The notes under the pieces were generated by a model. It saw only the letters and a program-made list of their open reading frames with translations. It was not told the origin of the DNA and made no database searches. Position numbers and translations under genes: made by a program. Shown here piece by piece: positions 5,999-15,303 of a stretch of DNA of 15,866 nt. Position 1 is the stretch's first letter. The number at the start of each line of letters is the position of its first letter. Origin of the DNA: Bacteroidota bacterium (GTDB lineage: Bacteria; Bacteroidota; Ignavibacteria; Ignavibacteriales; Ignavibacteriaceae); assembly GCA_021796135.1 (NCBI GenBank), contig JAJYOQ010000042.1, forward strand, positions 1-15,866. The letters run 5' to 3'.

Positions 5999-8398
5999 TT
6001 AACTCACAACTTCAGCAAAACTAAAATCACCTCTTTTGGTAACCGATAACCTTACCGGAAATTTTTCTTGGACATCTTGATTATGAGAAACAACAAATAT
6101 CTGTTTGAATTCTCTTGAAATGAGATTAAGAGCATTTAATAATTCTTCTCTTCTTTCTTCATCCTGACTTCCAAATACTTCGTCAAGAGCTAAAAAACCC
6201 ATGTTATTTCTTCCAGCTAATTTCGATATTCGTTTACTAATTGCAATCCTTAAACATAAACTAGCTAAATCTTTTTCACCTCCGGAAAGAGTATTTAGAT
6301 CCACTTCATTTCCGTCTCGATTCACTATTAAATTAAAACTATTGTCTATTTTTAGTACGTCATATCTTCCTCTGGTAATAGTGGAGAATTGCGATGATGC
6401 AGCTTTTGATATTTCCGGTAATTCCCGTGAGGTTATTTTCTCCTTGAATTCATTAACTACCAACTTCAGCCTGTCAAAAAGATTAATTTTTCTTTGTAAT
6501 AAATCAATCCTCTCTTTACGTTTTTTATTATCGTTTAATTGAAGCACTATTTTTTTAATTTCATTATTTATTTCATTCAAAATAACTTGTTTTATGTGAA
6601 GTTGCCCTTTCATTTCATTTAATTCATCTTCTTTCATTTCTCTTTCAAGTTTAATTCTTTCATACTCTTCAGTATAAAACTTTAGTTGACTCTTTTCAGT
6701 TTCAAATTGCTTTAGCTTTTCTTTTAGATCAATTTCATTCTTTTGTAAATATTTTATCTGTTCAACCTTTCCCGGAATTTCATCCTTCTTTATGCCAAGG
6801 CTTAAACATCTCTCGTAGTTCTTTTTTAATTTTCTCGATTCCTCTTGTGCATTTACAAGATCTTCATCATTATATTCCGCGTTTCCTAATTTTTCAAGCT
6901 CAAGTTTTGAATTCTGTATTTCAATATTTATAGATGTAATCGATAAATTTAGTTCTTTAATAGAAGTTTCAATCGATTTTTTTCTCTCTGATCTTTTTAC
7001 TTGCTCACTCAAATCATTATTCAATTTATCAATCTCTTTTTCTTTTGAATCGATTCTTATCTTTAATTTCCTAAATGATATTTCCTCAAAATTTAAATTA
7101 TTTTGAAGCTCAACAATTTCATTTTTATATTTTCCTAATAATAGATCGTAATGTTCCTTCAAAGGTCTTTCACACTCGGGACATTTAGAATCTTTCCCGA
7201 TACCTTTAATTTTAGAAATCCTTGAATTTTTGATACTCAACTGATCTTTTATTGAACCAATAATCTTATTCTTCGAATCTCGATTATCGGAAAATGAATT
7301 AAGAGTCTCTCTGTTCGATGCTAATAAAGATTTAATATTTTCCATTTTTATTGAAATATCATTGTATAATTTTAATTCATTGGTTTTGGTTAGAAGCTTG
7401 TTTCCATCTTCTTCAAACCTAACCTTATATGATCTAATTGCTTTTTCAAGATTTATTCTATTATGATATTTTAATTTTGCATTCTGTAGCAATTCTATAT
7501 GCTTATTAATTTTTTCATATTTTTCTTTTAACGGAAGCAGCTCCTCATATTCTTTTTTAGCTTCATAAAGAAGTGAGAGTTCTTTAATTGAATTTGATAT
7601 ATTCTTATCATTATCCGAGATTTTGGCATTTTGAATTTCAATTTCGGTTTTAATTTTATCAAATTTTATTTTTATTTTCTCGATTGCGAATAGTTCATTT
7701 TTAATATTATTATAATGTTTTTCTGCATTTTCTACTTTTTCCTTTTGTTGTTGATATTCAGGTTCAAATTTTTTCATTTCAATATTTTTTGCTCCTAATG
7801 TTTCCTTTATTTTATTTTCATTATTTTCAGTCAGCAATTCACTTTTTCTGCCTGCCATAACGGCATTTTGCTCCTTTATCTCATCTTTAATTTTGCCCTC
7901 GATTTTATCCATCTTTTCAAGTCCCAGCATTTTGCGAAGTGCTACTTGCCTTTCTTTTGTATTTTTATTAAGTAAAGAAGTAACATCTTTCTGGTGAGCA
8001 AAAAATGAATTCTTAAAATTTGTGTAATCAATTTTAATTATTTTTGACATTACTCTATTCACTTCAATCGCACCGGACGCTATCGAACGATTATTTTTAA
8101 ATAGTTCTGCTTTTGTAGATAAACTTTTACCCCGATATTCTCTGTAAACTCTGTAGAAGATACCTTTATCTTCAAATGTCATTGAAATAATAATACTGTC
8201 CTTATCTGCAGCCTTATCATTTTTGATTTTATCCTTAACGCTTTCAAACTTACCATAGAATGCATTTGTTATAGCTTCAAAAATTGTGGATTTACCAGCT
8301 CCATTTTTACCTACAAACCCTATAAGACCTTCCGGAAAATTTATGTCCGCATCACGATATTGCTTAAAATTAATTAGCCTTATATTATGAATTTGCAT
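5999..8398 (-). CDS. sbcC: SbcC/Rad50-like ATPase of the SbcCD nuclease
   Basis: SbcC is the ATP-dependent, DNA-tethering subunit of the SbcCD (Rad50-Mre11) complex, which opens hairpins and processes double-strand-break ends. The sequence shows the Walker A motif G-K-N-G-A-G-K-S-T at residues 30-38. Two long, charged coiled-coil arms (about 170-400 and 420-640) flank the zinc hook C406-P-E-C409. The ABC signature L-S705-G-G-E-K follows, then Walker B F-L-A-L-D739-E740 and the switch histidine H772 in VVSHNQD. At 799 residues it is shorter than E. coli SbcC (about 1,050) and closer in size to archaeal Rad50, so the coiled coils are short. Its start overlaps the end of sbcD by 14 bases, indicating translational coupling. 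Confidence 0.93.
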   Translation of the reverse strand: MQIHNIRLINFKQYRDADINFPEGLIGFVGKNGAGKSTIFEAITNAFYGKFESVKDKIKNDKAADKDSIIISMTFEDKGIFYRVYREYRGKSLSTKAELFKNNRSIASGAIEVNRVMSKIIKIDYTNFKNSFFAHQKDVTSLLNKNTKERQVALRKMLGLEKMDKIEGKIKDEIKEQNAVMAGRKSELLTENNENKIKETLGAKNIEMKKFEPEYQQQKEKVENAEKHYNNIKNELFAIEKIKIKFDKIKTEIEIQNAKISDNDKNISNSIKELSLLYEAKKEYEELLPLKEKYEKINKHIELLQNAKLKYHNRINLEKAIRSYKVRFEEDGNKLLTKTNELKLYNDISIKMENIKSLLASNRETLNSFSDNRDSKNKIIGSIKDQLSIKNSRISKIKGIGKDSKCPECERPLKEHYDLLLGKYKNEIVELQNNLNFEEISFRKLKIRIDSKEKEIDKLNNDLSEQVKRSERKKSIETSIKELNLSITSINIEIQNSKLELEKLGNAEYNDEDLVNAQEESRKLKKNYERCLSLGIKKDEIPGKVEQIKYLQKNEIDLKEKLKQFETEKSQLKFYTEEYERIKLEREMKEDELNEMKGQLHIKQVILNEINNEIKKIVLQLNDNKKRKERIDLLQRKINLFDRLKLVVNEFKEKITSRELPEISKAASSQFSTITRGRYDVLKIDNSFNLIVNRDGNEVDLNTLSGGEKDLASLCLRIAISKRISKLAGRNNMGFLALDEVFGSQDEERREELLNALNLISREFKQIFVVSHNQDVQEKFPVRLSVTKRGDFSFAEVVS

Positions 8399-9521
8399 TT
8401 GCTTCCTCCTCTTCTATTTCATCCCATATTTTTTTTGCGTAATCTGAAACTATTGTTAATTCATTTGGGTTAAAATTAGATTTTAATTCATCAAGAAAAC
8501 GTTCCTTCAAATCAAATGACTCACTATCTATTTCTATTGTTTCTCCGGATTCTTTTATAGTCTTTGAAATGCTAAAATAAAGTGCACCTTTAAAAATATT
8601 TTCAAATACAGAACGTGGTATTTCGTTAGCTTTTAATGCAGGTAATTCATTTAAATAAATATGAAAGATTCCTGCGGCTACAGTAATCATATTTAGTTTA
8701 TCTTTAATCTCATTAACTATTTCCCCGTTTGTCTTTTTATAACATTTATCAATTATTATTTTTTCATAAGTGCGAAGCTTAAGATTAATAAACTCAGTTT
8801 TAGTCTCCTTATTTATTAAGACTTTAATAAAACCTTTGGGATAACCAGTTTGACTTTCCGATGTTCTTTCCGTAGAACCAGAATAAAAAACATTTCCATA
8901 TTTCTGTAGATGATTATATTTATGCCAGTGACCAAGTGCTACATAATCAAACTCTTTTAATATTTCAATTTTTCCTAACGGGAATACTCTTTCTCCAAAT
9001 TCATTCATTGCATAATTTGAGACTGCTAAGTGCATAGATAAGATGTTTGGCTTTTTCCTATTATTAATCATTATTTTATTGATTTCTCCTAAAAATCCTT
9101 GTTCGCTATTTATGTGTGGCAATAAGTGTAGTATAAATTTATCAGTTTCTATTATCACCAATTTTTCTTTATATATAATATGAGTAAGATCATTTGATGT
9201 GTAAAGGTCATGGATCGGTGAGGTTAAAACAGATTTAGGGAAATCATGATTCCCCGCAATCATATAAAATGGTATACCTGCGTTTGTTATGCGTAAAATT
9301 TGTTTCGAAGCAATTACTAATGCTCTATTAGAAGGTGAAGATCGATGGAACATGTCCCCGCTATGTATAACAAAATCCGGCTTGTCTTCTATGATATAAT
9401 CAACAGCATCCTTAAACGCTCTATAAGTATCTTCCTCACGGGTATTTTTCCCATATTCATCTAATATATCAAGGTCACTGAACCCAAGATGCGAGTCCGA
9501 AATGTGAATAAAATGCAGCAT
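8385..9521 (-). CDS. sbcD: SbcD/Mre11-like nuclease subunit
   Basis: This 378-residue metallophosphoesterase is the Mn-dependent nuclease partner of SbcC. All phosphoesterase motifs are visible: D9-S-H11, G55-D56-M-F-H59, G90-N91-H92-D93, H164 in SMHLAVS, and G197-H198-W-H200. The core covers residues 1 to about 205, followed by a capping domain. A C-terminal segment rich in charged residues ends in EEEEANANS and probably contacts the SbcC coiled-coil base. GAAGGG lies 6 bases before the ATG, a good ribosome-binding site. It is the first gene of the sbcD-sbcC operon. The 258 bases upstream should contain the promoter, though I could not pick one out. Confidence 0.93.
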   Translation of the reverse strand: MLHFIHISDSHLGFSDLDILDEYGKNTREEDTYRAFKDAVDYIIEDKPDFVIHSGDMFHRSSPSNRALVIASKQILRITNAGIPFYMIAGNHDFPKSVLTSPIHDLYTSNDLTHIIYKEKLVIIETDKFILHLLPHINSEQGFLGEINKIMINNRKKPNILSMHLAVSNYAMNEFGERVFPLGKIEILKEFDYVALGHWHKYNHLQKYGNVFYSGSTERTSESQTGYPKGFIKVLINKETKTEFINLKLRTYEKIIIDKCYKKTNGEIVNEIKDKLNMITVAAGIFHIYLNELPALKANEIPRSVFENIFKGALYFSISKTIKESGETIEIDSESFDLKERFLDELKSNFNPNELTIVSDYAKKIWDEIEEEEANANS

Positions 9522-9779
9522 ATATTTCCCTTCATTATTTAAAATATATCAATAATATCCAACCAAATTATATTAAGTGATCTTATAAATTTTGAGGTTT
9601 ATTTAGAAATGATTTTCGCCCTAAATTAATTACAATCCCCCAAAAACGATTCATTCTGTTAGCAATCCAAAAATAGAGACTAATAATGTGTATGTCAAGA
9701 TATAAACAATAAGCTATATTTTGGTAATTCCTATCGAATCATTACCATATATTTGTAATCATCATGCAAGTCTGTCATT
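9522..9779. other. AT-rich intergenic region upstream of sbcD
   Basis: I see no supported gene. The 3' portion of the DUF3160 remnant would have to lie here, but neither strand shows the continuation of that protein. GTCATTC at 9774-9780, followed by a degenerate GAATTCAAT at 9793-9801, resembles the outer parts of the dispersed repeat without its stem. It may be a decayed copy or chance. Confidence 0.5.
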
Positions 9780-10175
9780 CTAGGTAAAACAAGAATTCAA
9801 TATAGCATCAGTTGAAACAAAAACCGTTAAATCCTGCTGAAAAATTTGCATAAATGCACCTTCGAATGAAGTGCCGTTTAGACGCTCAGATATAACAAAA
9901 CCATTCTGCTGAAGCAGAGATTTTTCGTAGCTTGTTAAATTATATTTTGCATCGATGTTGTCGAAATAAACAGCTGAAGAATCATTCAAATGAATATTGG
10001 TTTCAAACTTTCCGGCATCATAAAGCTGCAATAAATCCCCGGAAGAAATATTTCGGTGCGATTGAAGAAATTGCTTATAGTTATCTATATTAAAATTATT
10101 GCTCTGTGCAGACGTGTTCGAAATGAAAATAAGCTGAAATAAGAATATGCCGAATGAGATAAATATCTTTTTTAT
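9780..10175 (-). pseudogene. Remnant of a DUF3160-family exported protein (5' fragment)
   Basis: The minus strand is open from before 10175 to a stop at 9782-9780. The translation begins KKIFISFGIFLFQLIFIS followed by NTSAQ, a signal peptide, and later has SYEKSLLQQNGFVISERLNG and DLTVFVSTDAIL. The latter segments match the conserved N-terminal block of DUF3160 proteins, which are usually several hundred residues long. Here the protein ends after about 132 codons with an unrelated NSCFT tail. The codon where ATG is expected (10175-10173), 5 bases after a GAGGG ribosome-binding sequence, is ATA. No upstream in-frame ATG, GTG or TTG precedes it before a stop at 10190-10188. The only later starts, such as TTG at 10031, would remove the signal peptide. 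Both a lost start and a lost 3' end point to a decayed gene. The function of DUF3160 is unknown. Confidence 0.65.
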
Positions 10176-10332
10176 AAATTCCCTCGGTTAACCTTATTGA
10201 AATTACTAATTTATAAGAATAAAGTAAATACAATTATGTATAGTATTACGAAATCTACTTTTACAAACTCTTATATCTTAAAAAGATTTTTACGAAACTT
10301 TTTGAGAAGTAAAAGAATTTTACAAGTAAACT

Positions 10333-11697
10333 CTATAAATCATATGTCTTTTTATGAAAAGTAATAAAAGGCCATTCATTATTCTTCTTAGCCCAATAAA
10401 GGAAAAACACTACACCGACAACAAGCCATAGAAGTCCTAAACTAATAGCTTCAAGCCCAGAACTAATAAAAATAAAAGCAAAACCGATAAAAGCTATGAA
10501 TGAAGGCAGCGGGTATAACCACATTTTATATGGTCTTTTTAAGTTTGGCTGTGTCTTTCTTAAAATGGTGAGACCTATAATTTGTCCTAAAAACTGTATT
10601 AATATTCTGCTTGATAAAGTCGCTGCAATTATAAAATCTAAATTGAAAAGACTTGCTATACATGTTATCGAACCGACAACTAATAAAGAATAATGAGGAA
10701 AATGTTTTGTCGGATGTATCGCTTTTAGCCAATTAAAAAAGAATCCGTCTCTTGCAGCAGCAAAAGGAATCCTCGAATAACTCATCATCAACGAATAAAT
10801 TGAACCGTAAGCTGTCAGGGCTACTAGTACAGTAACAATAACCGCTATTGTATGTCCGTAATAAACATTGAAAATATCGGAGACGATATGTGTTGATCCC
10901 ATTACTATGCGCCAATGTGTAACACCCAAAATTAAAAAATTCATTATGGCATATAACATTGCTACTCCGATAACAGACCATATAATTGCGCGGGGGAAAA
11001 CATAACCGGGGTTTTTAACTTCTTCTTCTACGTAACAGACATTATTATAACCCAATAGGTCATACATCGCAATTAAAGTAGCCCCGCCAAGCCCCAAAAG
11101 AAATCCCCATGAAAATGAAAACCATCCCTTAGGTATATCAAAAACATTTGCAGAATTAAAATGAATAATGCCGACCAATATTGTTAAAGCAACAGTAGCT
11201 AACATAATAACCCAGAGAATAACTGTCAGGACTCCCACGAATTTGATTTTATTATAATGAAGAATTATAGTAAGCAAACCGGCAGAAAATGATAATATCC
11301 TTATATTTGTTTCTGTCAGCCATGGGAAAATAAATGCCACATAATGCATCATTCCGACCAAACCTGAAGCAATTTCAAATGGACCGCTAAGGAGAAATGA
11401 CCACACAAACATAAATGCAATAAGCTTACCAAAATATTTTTTATATGCCTCTCTTAAATAAATATAAGTTCCGCCTTCACCAGGTAGAGCTGTACTGAGC
11501 TCAGCCCAAACTTGACCGTCTGAAATAGCAATAATAGCTCCTACTATCCAACCCAGCATTGCTTGAGGTCCGCCCATTGCTGATATAATCAAAGGGAAAG
11601 TGATAAATGGCCCAATACCTACCATGGTTACCATGTTAGATGCGGTAGCTTGTAATAATCCTAAACCCCTGTCTAATTTTTTTATATTATCAGCCAT
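10333..11697 (-). CDS. APC-family amino acid permease
   Basis: This 454-residue integral membrane protein has about twelve predicted helices and belongs to the APC (amino acid-polyamine-organocation) superfamily. The unwound TM1 motif V-G-I-G-P-F lies near residues 26-31, and AELSTALPGEGGTYIYLREA near 66-85 is the conserved TM2-TM3 segment. Y-D-L-L-G-Y-N-N near 220 is the TM6 substrate region, followed by EEEVKNPGYVFPRAI. SRIPFAAARDGFFF and LKRPYKMWLYPLPS mark TM8 and the loop before TM11. It should import or exchange amino acids or polyamines by proton or ion coupling. The substrate cannot be read from the sequence. It is transcribed divergently from ilvD. There is no strong Shine-Dalgarno sequence before the ATG. 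Confidence 0.88.
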   Translation of the reverse strand: MADNIKKLDRGLGLLQATASNMVTMVGIGPFITFPLIISAMGGPQAMLGWIVGAIIAISDGQVWAELSTALPGEGGTYIYLREAYKKYFGKLIAFMFVWSFLLSGPFEIASGLVGMMHYVAFIFPWLTETNIRILSFSAGLLTIILHYNKIKFVGVLTVILWVIMLATVALTILVGIIHFNSANVFDIPKGWFSFSWGFLLGLGGATLIAMYDLLGYNNVCYVEEEVKNPGYVFPRAIIWSVIGVAMLYAIMNFLILGVTHWRIVMGSTHIVSDIFNVYYGHTIAVIVTVLVALTAYGSIYSLMMSYSRIPFAAARDGFFFNWLKAIHPTKHFPHYSLLVVGSITCIASLFNLDFIIAATLSSRILIQFLGQIIGLTILRKTQPNLKRPYKMWLYPLPSFIAFIGFAFIFISSGLEAISLGLLWLVVGVVFFLYWAKKNNEWPFITFHKKTYDL

Positions 11698-12169
11698 TTA
11701 TACTTCGCTTACTTTATCTTGTAAATATTAAATTAATATAGAACAACTTAAGCTTTCTGCTCAAAGTCGCCAAGCTTTTAGACCATTCGTAAATATAAAA
11801 ATAGATATAATTTCAATGTTCGCCAAAAAGTAAACGTTATTAAACAATGAAAAATAAAATTCTTGATAAATAGGAAAATTTATTTTCAAACTTATAGTTA
11901 AGCCGTTATAAACAAAACTTGAAGTAATCAGGCAATCCAATGTTTAAAATTAAACTACTTATTCGGTCCGAATATTAAAATTGTTTAATTTATTTTGTAC
12001 ATTTGGATTTAAAAAACAAGAATCTCTGCAGGATATTCTATAAATTTCTCTTTAATAATTAAATTTATGCAGCAGCAAAAAATTGCTTGATATACCCAAA
12101 ATGCCAGTTCTCAGCTATCTGCAAAACGGGTATTCGTTTCTAAATTAATAAAACCTATTCGAGGAAAAA
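11698..12169. other. Divergent intergenic region between permease and ilvD
   Basis: These 472 AT-rich bases separate two divergent genes and must contain both promoters. TACATTTG at 11998-12005 fits the Bacteroidota -7 consensus (TAnnTTTG), but no good -33 TTTG lies at the expected distance, so this is weak. An inverted pair, ATACCC at 12092-12097 and GGGTAT at 12128-12133, could fold in the ilvD leader. A 7-codon ORF at 12067-12090 has no run of Ile, Leu or Val codons, so there is no sign of classical attenuation. GAGG at 12161-12164 is the ilvD ribosome-binding site. I see no other gene or RNA. Confidence 0.5.
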
Positions 12170-13846
12170 ATGAAAAATGATCTAAATAAATTCAGCAAAA
12201 GATTAACCGAAACACGATCTCAGGTCGGCTCACAGGCTATGCTTTACGGTATTGGACTGACTGATGATGATTTTAAAAAACCGCAGGTGGGTATCGCTAG
12301 TATGGGCTGGGAAGGCAATACTTGTAATATGCACCTTAATGATATGGCTAAAATTGTTAAAAAAGGAGTCGTTGACAGCGGTTTGATAGGATTGATTTTT
12401 CATACTATCGGAGTTAGCGATGGTATTTCAATGGGCACTGAAGGTATGAAATATTCCCTCCCTTCGAGAGATATTATTGCAGATTCTATTGAAACAGTTA
12501 TGGCTGCTCAATGGTACGATTCTCTTATCACTATTCCGGGCTGCGATAAAAATATGCCTGGTTCTCTTATAGCAATGGCTAGATTAAACAGACCGGCAAT
12601 CATGCTCTACGGAGGAACAATCAAAGCCGGATTTTACAAAGGGAAAAAGTTAGATGTCGTCTCTGCTTTCGAAGCCTATGGACAATACCTCTCAAAAGAG
12701 TTTACTCAAAATGACCTAGATAATGTCCTCCATCATGCCTGCCCCGGCGCCGGAGCTTGCGGCGGAATGTATACAGCGAACACTATGGCTTCAGCTATTG
12801 AAACTATGGGCATGAGTCTTCCTTACAGCTCTTCTTGCCCCGCCAATAGCGATCAGAAACTTAAAGAATGTTATGATACAGGTAAAGCTATCCTTTACTT
12901 GATGGAAAATAATATTAAACCTTTGGATATTATGACTAAAACAGCATTTCTGAATGCTATCACAATCGTAATCGCACTAGGCGGATCTACTAATGCTACT
13001 TTACACCTTATAGCTATGGCTAAAGCAGCAGGTGTTGATCTTGCCCTTAAAGATTTTCAGGATATCTCCGACCGCACTCCCTATATCGCTGACCTGAAAC
13101 CAAGCGGAAAATATGTTATGGAAGATTTGTATGAAATCGGCGGCGTTCCCGCTGTTCAAAAATTATTATTGAAGGAAGGATTCCTCGACGGCTCCTGTAT
13201 TACAGTCACCGGAAAAACTCTAGCCGAGAATATCGAGTTTGCCAATGACTTAAAAGAAGGTCAGAAAATTATTTATCCTTTGAATAAACCAATCAAAAAA
13301 ACCGGTCATCTCCAAATTCTATACGGCAACCTTGCAACCGAAGGCGCAGTTGCTAAAATAACCGGCAAAGAAGGACTTAAATTTTCCGGACCAGCTAAGG
13401 TATATGACTCAGAAGAAGAAACTCTTAAAGCAATCGAACATAAAGAAATTGTTGCTGGTGATGTTATTGTTATTAGGTACGAAGGTCCGAAAGGCGGTCC
13501 AGGTATGCGAGAAATGCTTGAAGTTACCGCAGCTATAATGGGCGCCGGTCTTGGGAAATCAGTCGCACTTATTACCGACGGAAGATTCTCCGGAGGCTCT
13601 CATGGTTTTGTAGTCGGACATATTACTCCGGAAGCTCAATCCGGCGGCAATATCGCTCTTGTCAAAACCGGAGATATTATCACTATCAATGCCGAAGATA
13701 ATACAATCTCCGTCGAAGTCACTGAAAAAGTTCTAGCCGAACGAAGAGCTGCATGGATACAACCGCCCTTCAAAGCAACAAGCGGAATTCTATACAAATA
13801 TATAAAAAGCGTTTCAAGCGCTTCCGAGGGTTGTGTTACAGATTAA
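12170..13846 (+). CDS. ilvD: Dihydroxy-acid dehydratase
   Basis: IlvD dehydrates 2,3-dihydroxy-isovalerate and 2,3-dihydroxy-3-methylvalerate to the keto acids that precede valine, leucine and isoleucine, and it acts in the cytoplasm. The full 558-residue length fits the family. The iron-sulphur ligands are C52 (GNTCNMH), C125 (PGCDKNMPG) and C197 ([13 protein letters not shown]). The Mg site is E91 ([13 protein letters not shown]), D126 and K127, the lysine that is carbamylated in the related L-arabinonate dehydratase. S474 in [15 protein letters not shown] is the catalytic serine position. The terminal [10 protein letters not shown] is also typical. GAGG lies 5 bases before the ATG. No ilvB, ilvC, ilvE or leu genes are adjacent, so the gene is isolated from its pathway and stands next to an APC permease. 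Confidence 0.96.
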   Translation: MKNDLNKFSKRLTETRSQVGSQAMLYGIGLTDDDFKKPQVGIASMGWEGNTCNMHLNDMAKIVKKGVVDSGLIGLIFHTIGVSDGISMGTEGMKYSLPSRDIIADSIETVMAAQWYDSLITIPGCDKNMPGSLIAMARLNRPAIMLYGGTIKAGFYKGKKLDVVSAFEAYGQYLSKEFTQNDLDNVLHHACPGAGACGGMYTANTMASAIETMGMSLPYSSSCPANSDQKLKECYDTGKAILYLMENNIKPLDIMTKTAFLNAITIVIALGGSTNATLHLIAMAKAAGVDLALKDFQDISDRTPYIADLKPSGKYVMEDLYEIGGVPAVQKLLLKEGFLDGSCITVTGKTLAENIEFANDLKEGQKIIYPLNKPIKKTGHLQILYGNLATEGAVAKITGKEGLKFSGPAKVYDSEEETLKAIEHKEIVAGDVIVIRYEGPKGGPGMREMLEVTAAIMGAGLGKSVALITDGRFSGGSHGFVVGHITPEAQSGGNIALVKTGDIITINAEDNTISVEVTEKVLAERRAAWIQPPFKATSGILYKYIKSVSSASEGCVTD

Positions 13847-13895
13847 CAAACATCCATTTGACATTTGTTATTTTCTGGTTCACTATTTCTATATG

Positions 13896-13922
13896 GTCAT
13901 TCCCGCGAAAGCGGGAATCCAT
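13896..13922 (+). repeat. Dispersed palindromic repeat, copy 4 (most symmetric)
   Basis: GGTCATTCCCGC, GAAA, then GCGGGAATCC. It has a perfect 8-base-pair stem (ATTCCCGC at 13899-13906 with GCGGGAAT at 13911-13918) and a GAAA tetraloop. It lies between ilvD and the downstream permease, 50 bases after the ilvD stop. The sequence resembles widespread GTCATTCCCGCGAAAGCGGG-type repeats (compare dRS3-like elements in Neisseria). Confidence 0.9.
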
Positions 13923-13965
13923 TTCCTCTCGCCTGCGGTATTTAATTTAACGAAGGATAAATTAA

Positions 13966-15303
13966 TTGAAAAAATCACCAGCTATAAATTCTGAATTAAA
14001 AAAAATCCTCGGGGTCGGTTTCGGCATTGCGGTTACAATCGGCGGCACTATCGGCGTCGGAATACTCAGAACTCCGGGTATGGTTGCTTCCCAATTAGGA
14101 AATTATTACCTGATTATGGCTGCTTGGATTATAGGCGGCGTATATTCTTTGCTAGGTACTGTCTCCGTTATTGAATTAGGCACTATGCTGCCGCAAGCCG
14201 GAGGATGGTACGTTTTCGTACGCAGAGCTTTCGGGAATTATAGCGGATTCGTTATCGGATGGAGCGACTGGACTGCTACTACTGCTTCTATCGCCTCAAT
14301 GGCTATTGCTGTCGGCGAATTCTCTGTTTCACTTTTTAATCCGGGGTTAATCAACATAAAAGAAATTGCCGTCTCTTCTGTCCTTATTCTAACCATCTTG
14401 CAGTGGTTCGGACTTAAATCCGGCAGTCGCACTCAGCAGATTACCAGTTTTATTAAAGTCGTCGGTTTTATCATTTTGGTTATAGTATTCTTTTATTTCG
14501 GAAAACAATTTTCACCCGGCTCCTTTATTAAAAGTAATATTAAAGTAATCTCCTCTTCCGGCGGATTGTTTGCCGCTTTTGTTATTGCTCTTCAATCAAT
14601 AATTTTTACATACGATGGATGGTACAGCGCTATCTATTTCACTGAAGAAGATAAAAATCCCGGGAAAAATCTTCCTCGCTCGGCTATCGGAGGCGTAATG
14701 GCTATTATTGCTATCTACCTTCTTGTTAATGCCAGTTTGCTATATGTCCTTCCTGTCTCTAAACTAGCGGCTTCAAATGCTCCCGTAACTGCCGCCGCAT
14801 TATCAATTTTCGGAAATTTTGGCGGGAAAATTATTGCTGTTCTTTCAATTGCTGCATTGATTAGTATTCTAAATGCTGCTTTATTAATTGCTACTCGCGT
14901 CATATTTGGGCTGGGACGTGATAAGCTCTTTACTACTAAGGTTACTCATGTCAGCAAAAACGGCTCTCCCAGACCGGCGTTATTTATTACTGCGGCTTTT
15001 GTTATCTTTCTCATTATTTCCGGCTCTCTCGAAATCTTAATCGCAATGTCCGCTTTTTTCTATGTTGTGAATTATTTCTCAGGCTTTGCATCTCTCTTCT
15101 ATTTGAGGAAAAAAGAACCGGACTTACCACGACCTTTCAAAGCTTGGGGTTATCCTTGGGCTCCTCTTCTTTTTCTTATCGGTTCATTAATATTTTTAAT
15201 CGGCGATATTCTTAGCAATCCCCTTAATGCTTTGTTTGCATTTATATTTTTCGCTCTGAGTTATCCGGCTTTTAGAATTTTTAGGAAGCTAAATTCGGTT
15301 TGA
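13966..15303 (+). CDS. APC-family amino acid permease (second copy)
   Basis: This 445-residue membrane transporter has about twelve helices and is of the APC superfamily, distinct from the one at 10333-11697. TM1 carries the canonical G-G-T-I-G-V-G-I-L motif near residues 25-33. The protein has A-W-I-I-G-G near 45-50, Y-D-G-W-Y-S-A near TM6, then EEDKNPGKNLPRSAIGG. ATRVIFGLGRDKLF and LPRPFKAWGYPWAP mark TM8 and the TM10-11 loop, as in eukaryotic LAT-like and bacterial exchanger members. The start is TTG, supported by AAGGA 8 bases upstream and by the KKSPAINSELKKILG N-terminus. It follows ilvD on the same strand by 119 bases, with repeat copy 4 between, so co-transcription is possible. The substrate is unknown. 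Confidence 0.88.
   Translation: MKKSPAINSELKKILGVGFGIAVTIGGTIGVGILRTPGMVASQLGNYYLIMAAWIIGGVYSLLGTVSVIELGTMLPQAGGWYVFVRRAFGNYSGFVIGWSDWTATTASIASMAIAVGEFSVSLFNPGLINIKEIAVSSVLILTILQWFGLKSGSRTQQITSFIKVVGFIILVIVFFYFGKQFSPGSFIKSNIKVISSSGGLFAAFVIALQSIIFTYDGWYSAIYFTEEDKNPGKNLPRSAIGGVMAIIAIYLLVNASLLYVLPVSKLAASNAPVTAAALSIFGNFGGKIIAVLSIAALISILNAALLIATRVIFGLGRDKLFTTKVTHVSKNGSPRPALFITAAFVIFLIISGSLEILIAMSAFFYVVNYFSGFASLFYLRKKEPDLPRPFKAWGYPWAPLLFLIGSLIFLIGDILSNPLNALFAFIFFALSYPAFRIFRKLNSV

Noticed and set aside
9588..9656. A 23-codon minus-strand ORF beginning MNRFWG in the sbcD upstream region
   Set aside because: It is too short, and has no family resemblance and no clear ribosome-binding site.
10029..10031. 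TTG at 10031 as the start of an intact 83-residue protein
   Set aside because: The open frame continues upstream through a clear signal peptide, so this start would delete the export signal. It also has no ribosome-binding site.
12067..12133. Leader peptide and attenuator or T-box before ilvD
   Set aside because: The 7-codon ORF has no run of branched-chain codons, the hairpin pair is weak and there is no T-run or T-box motif.
287..13922. Repeated palindromes as a possible CRISPR array
   Set aside because: The copies are thousands of bases apart, between ordinary genes, with no regular spacers and no cas genes.
13753..13950. Plus-strand open frame across the end of ilvD and repeat copy 4
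   Set aside because: It is out of frame with ilvD, reads through the palindromic repeat and shows no protein-like features beyond it.
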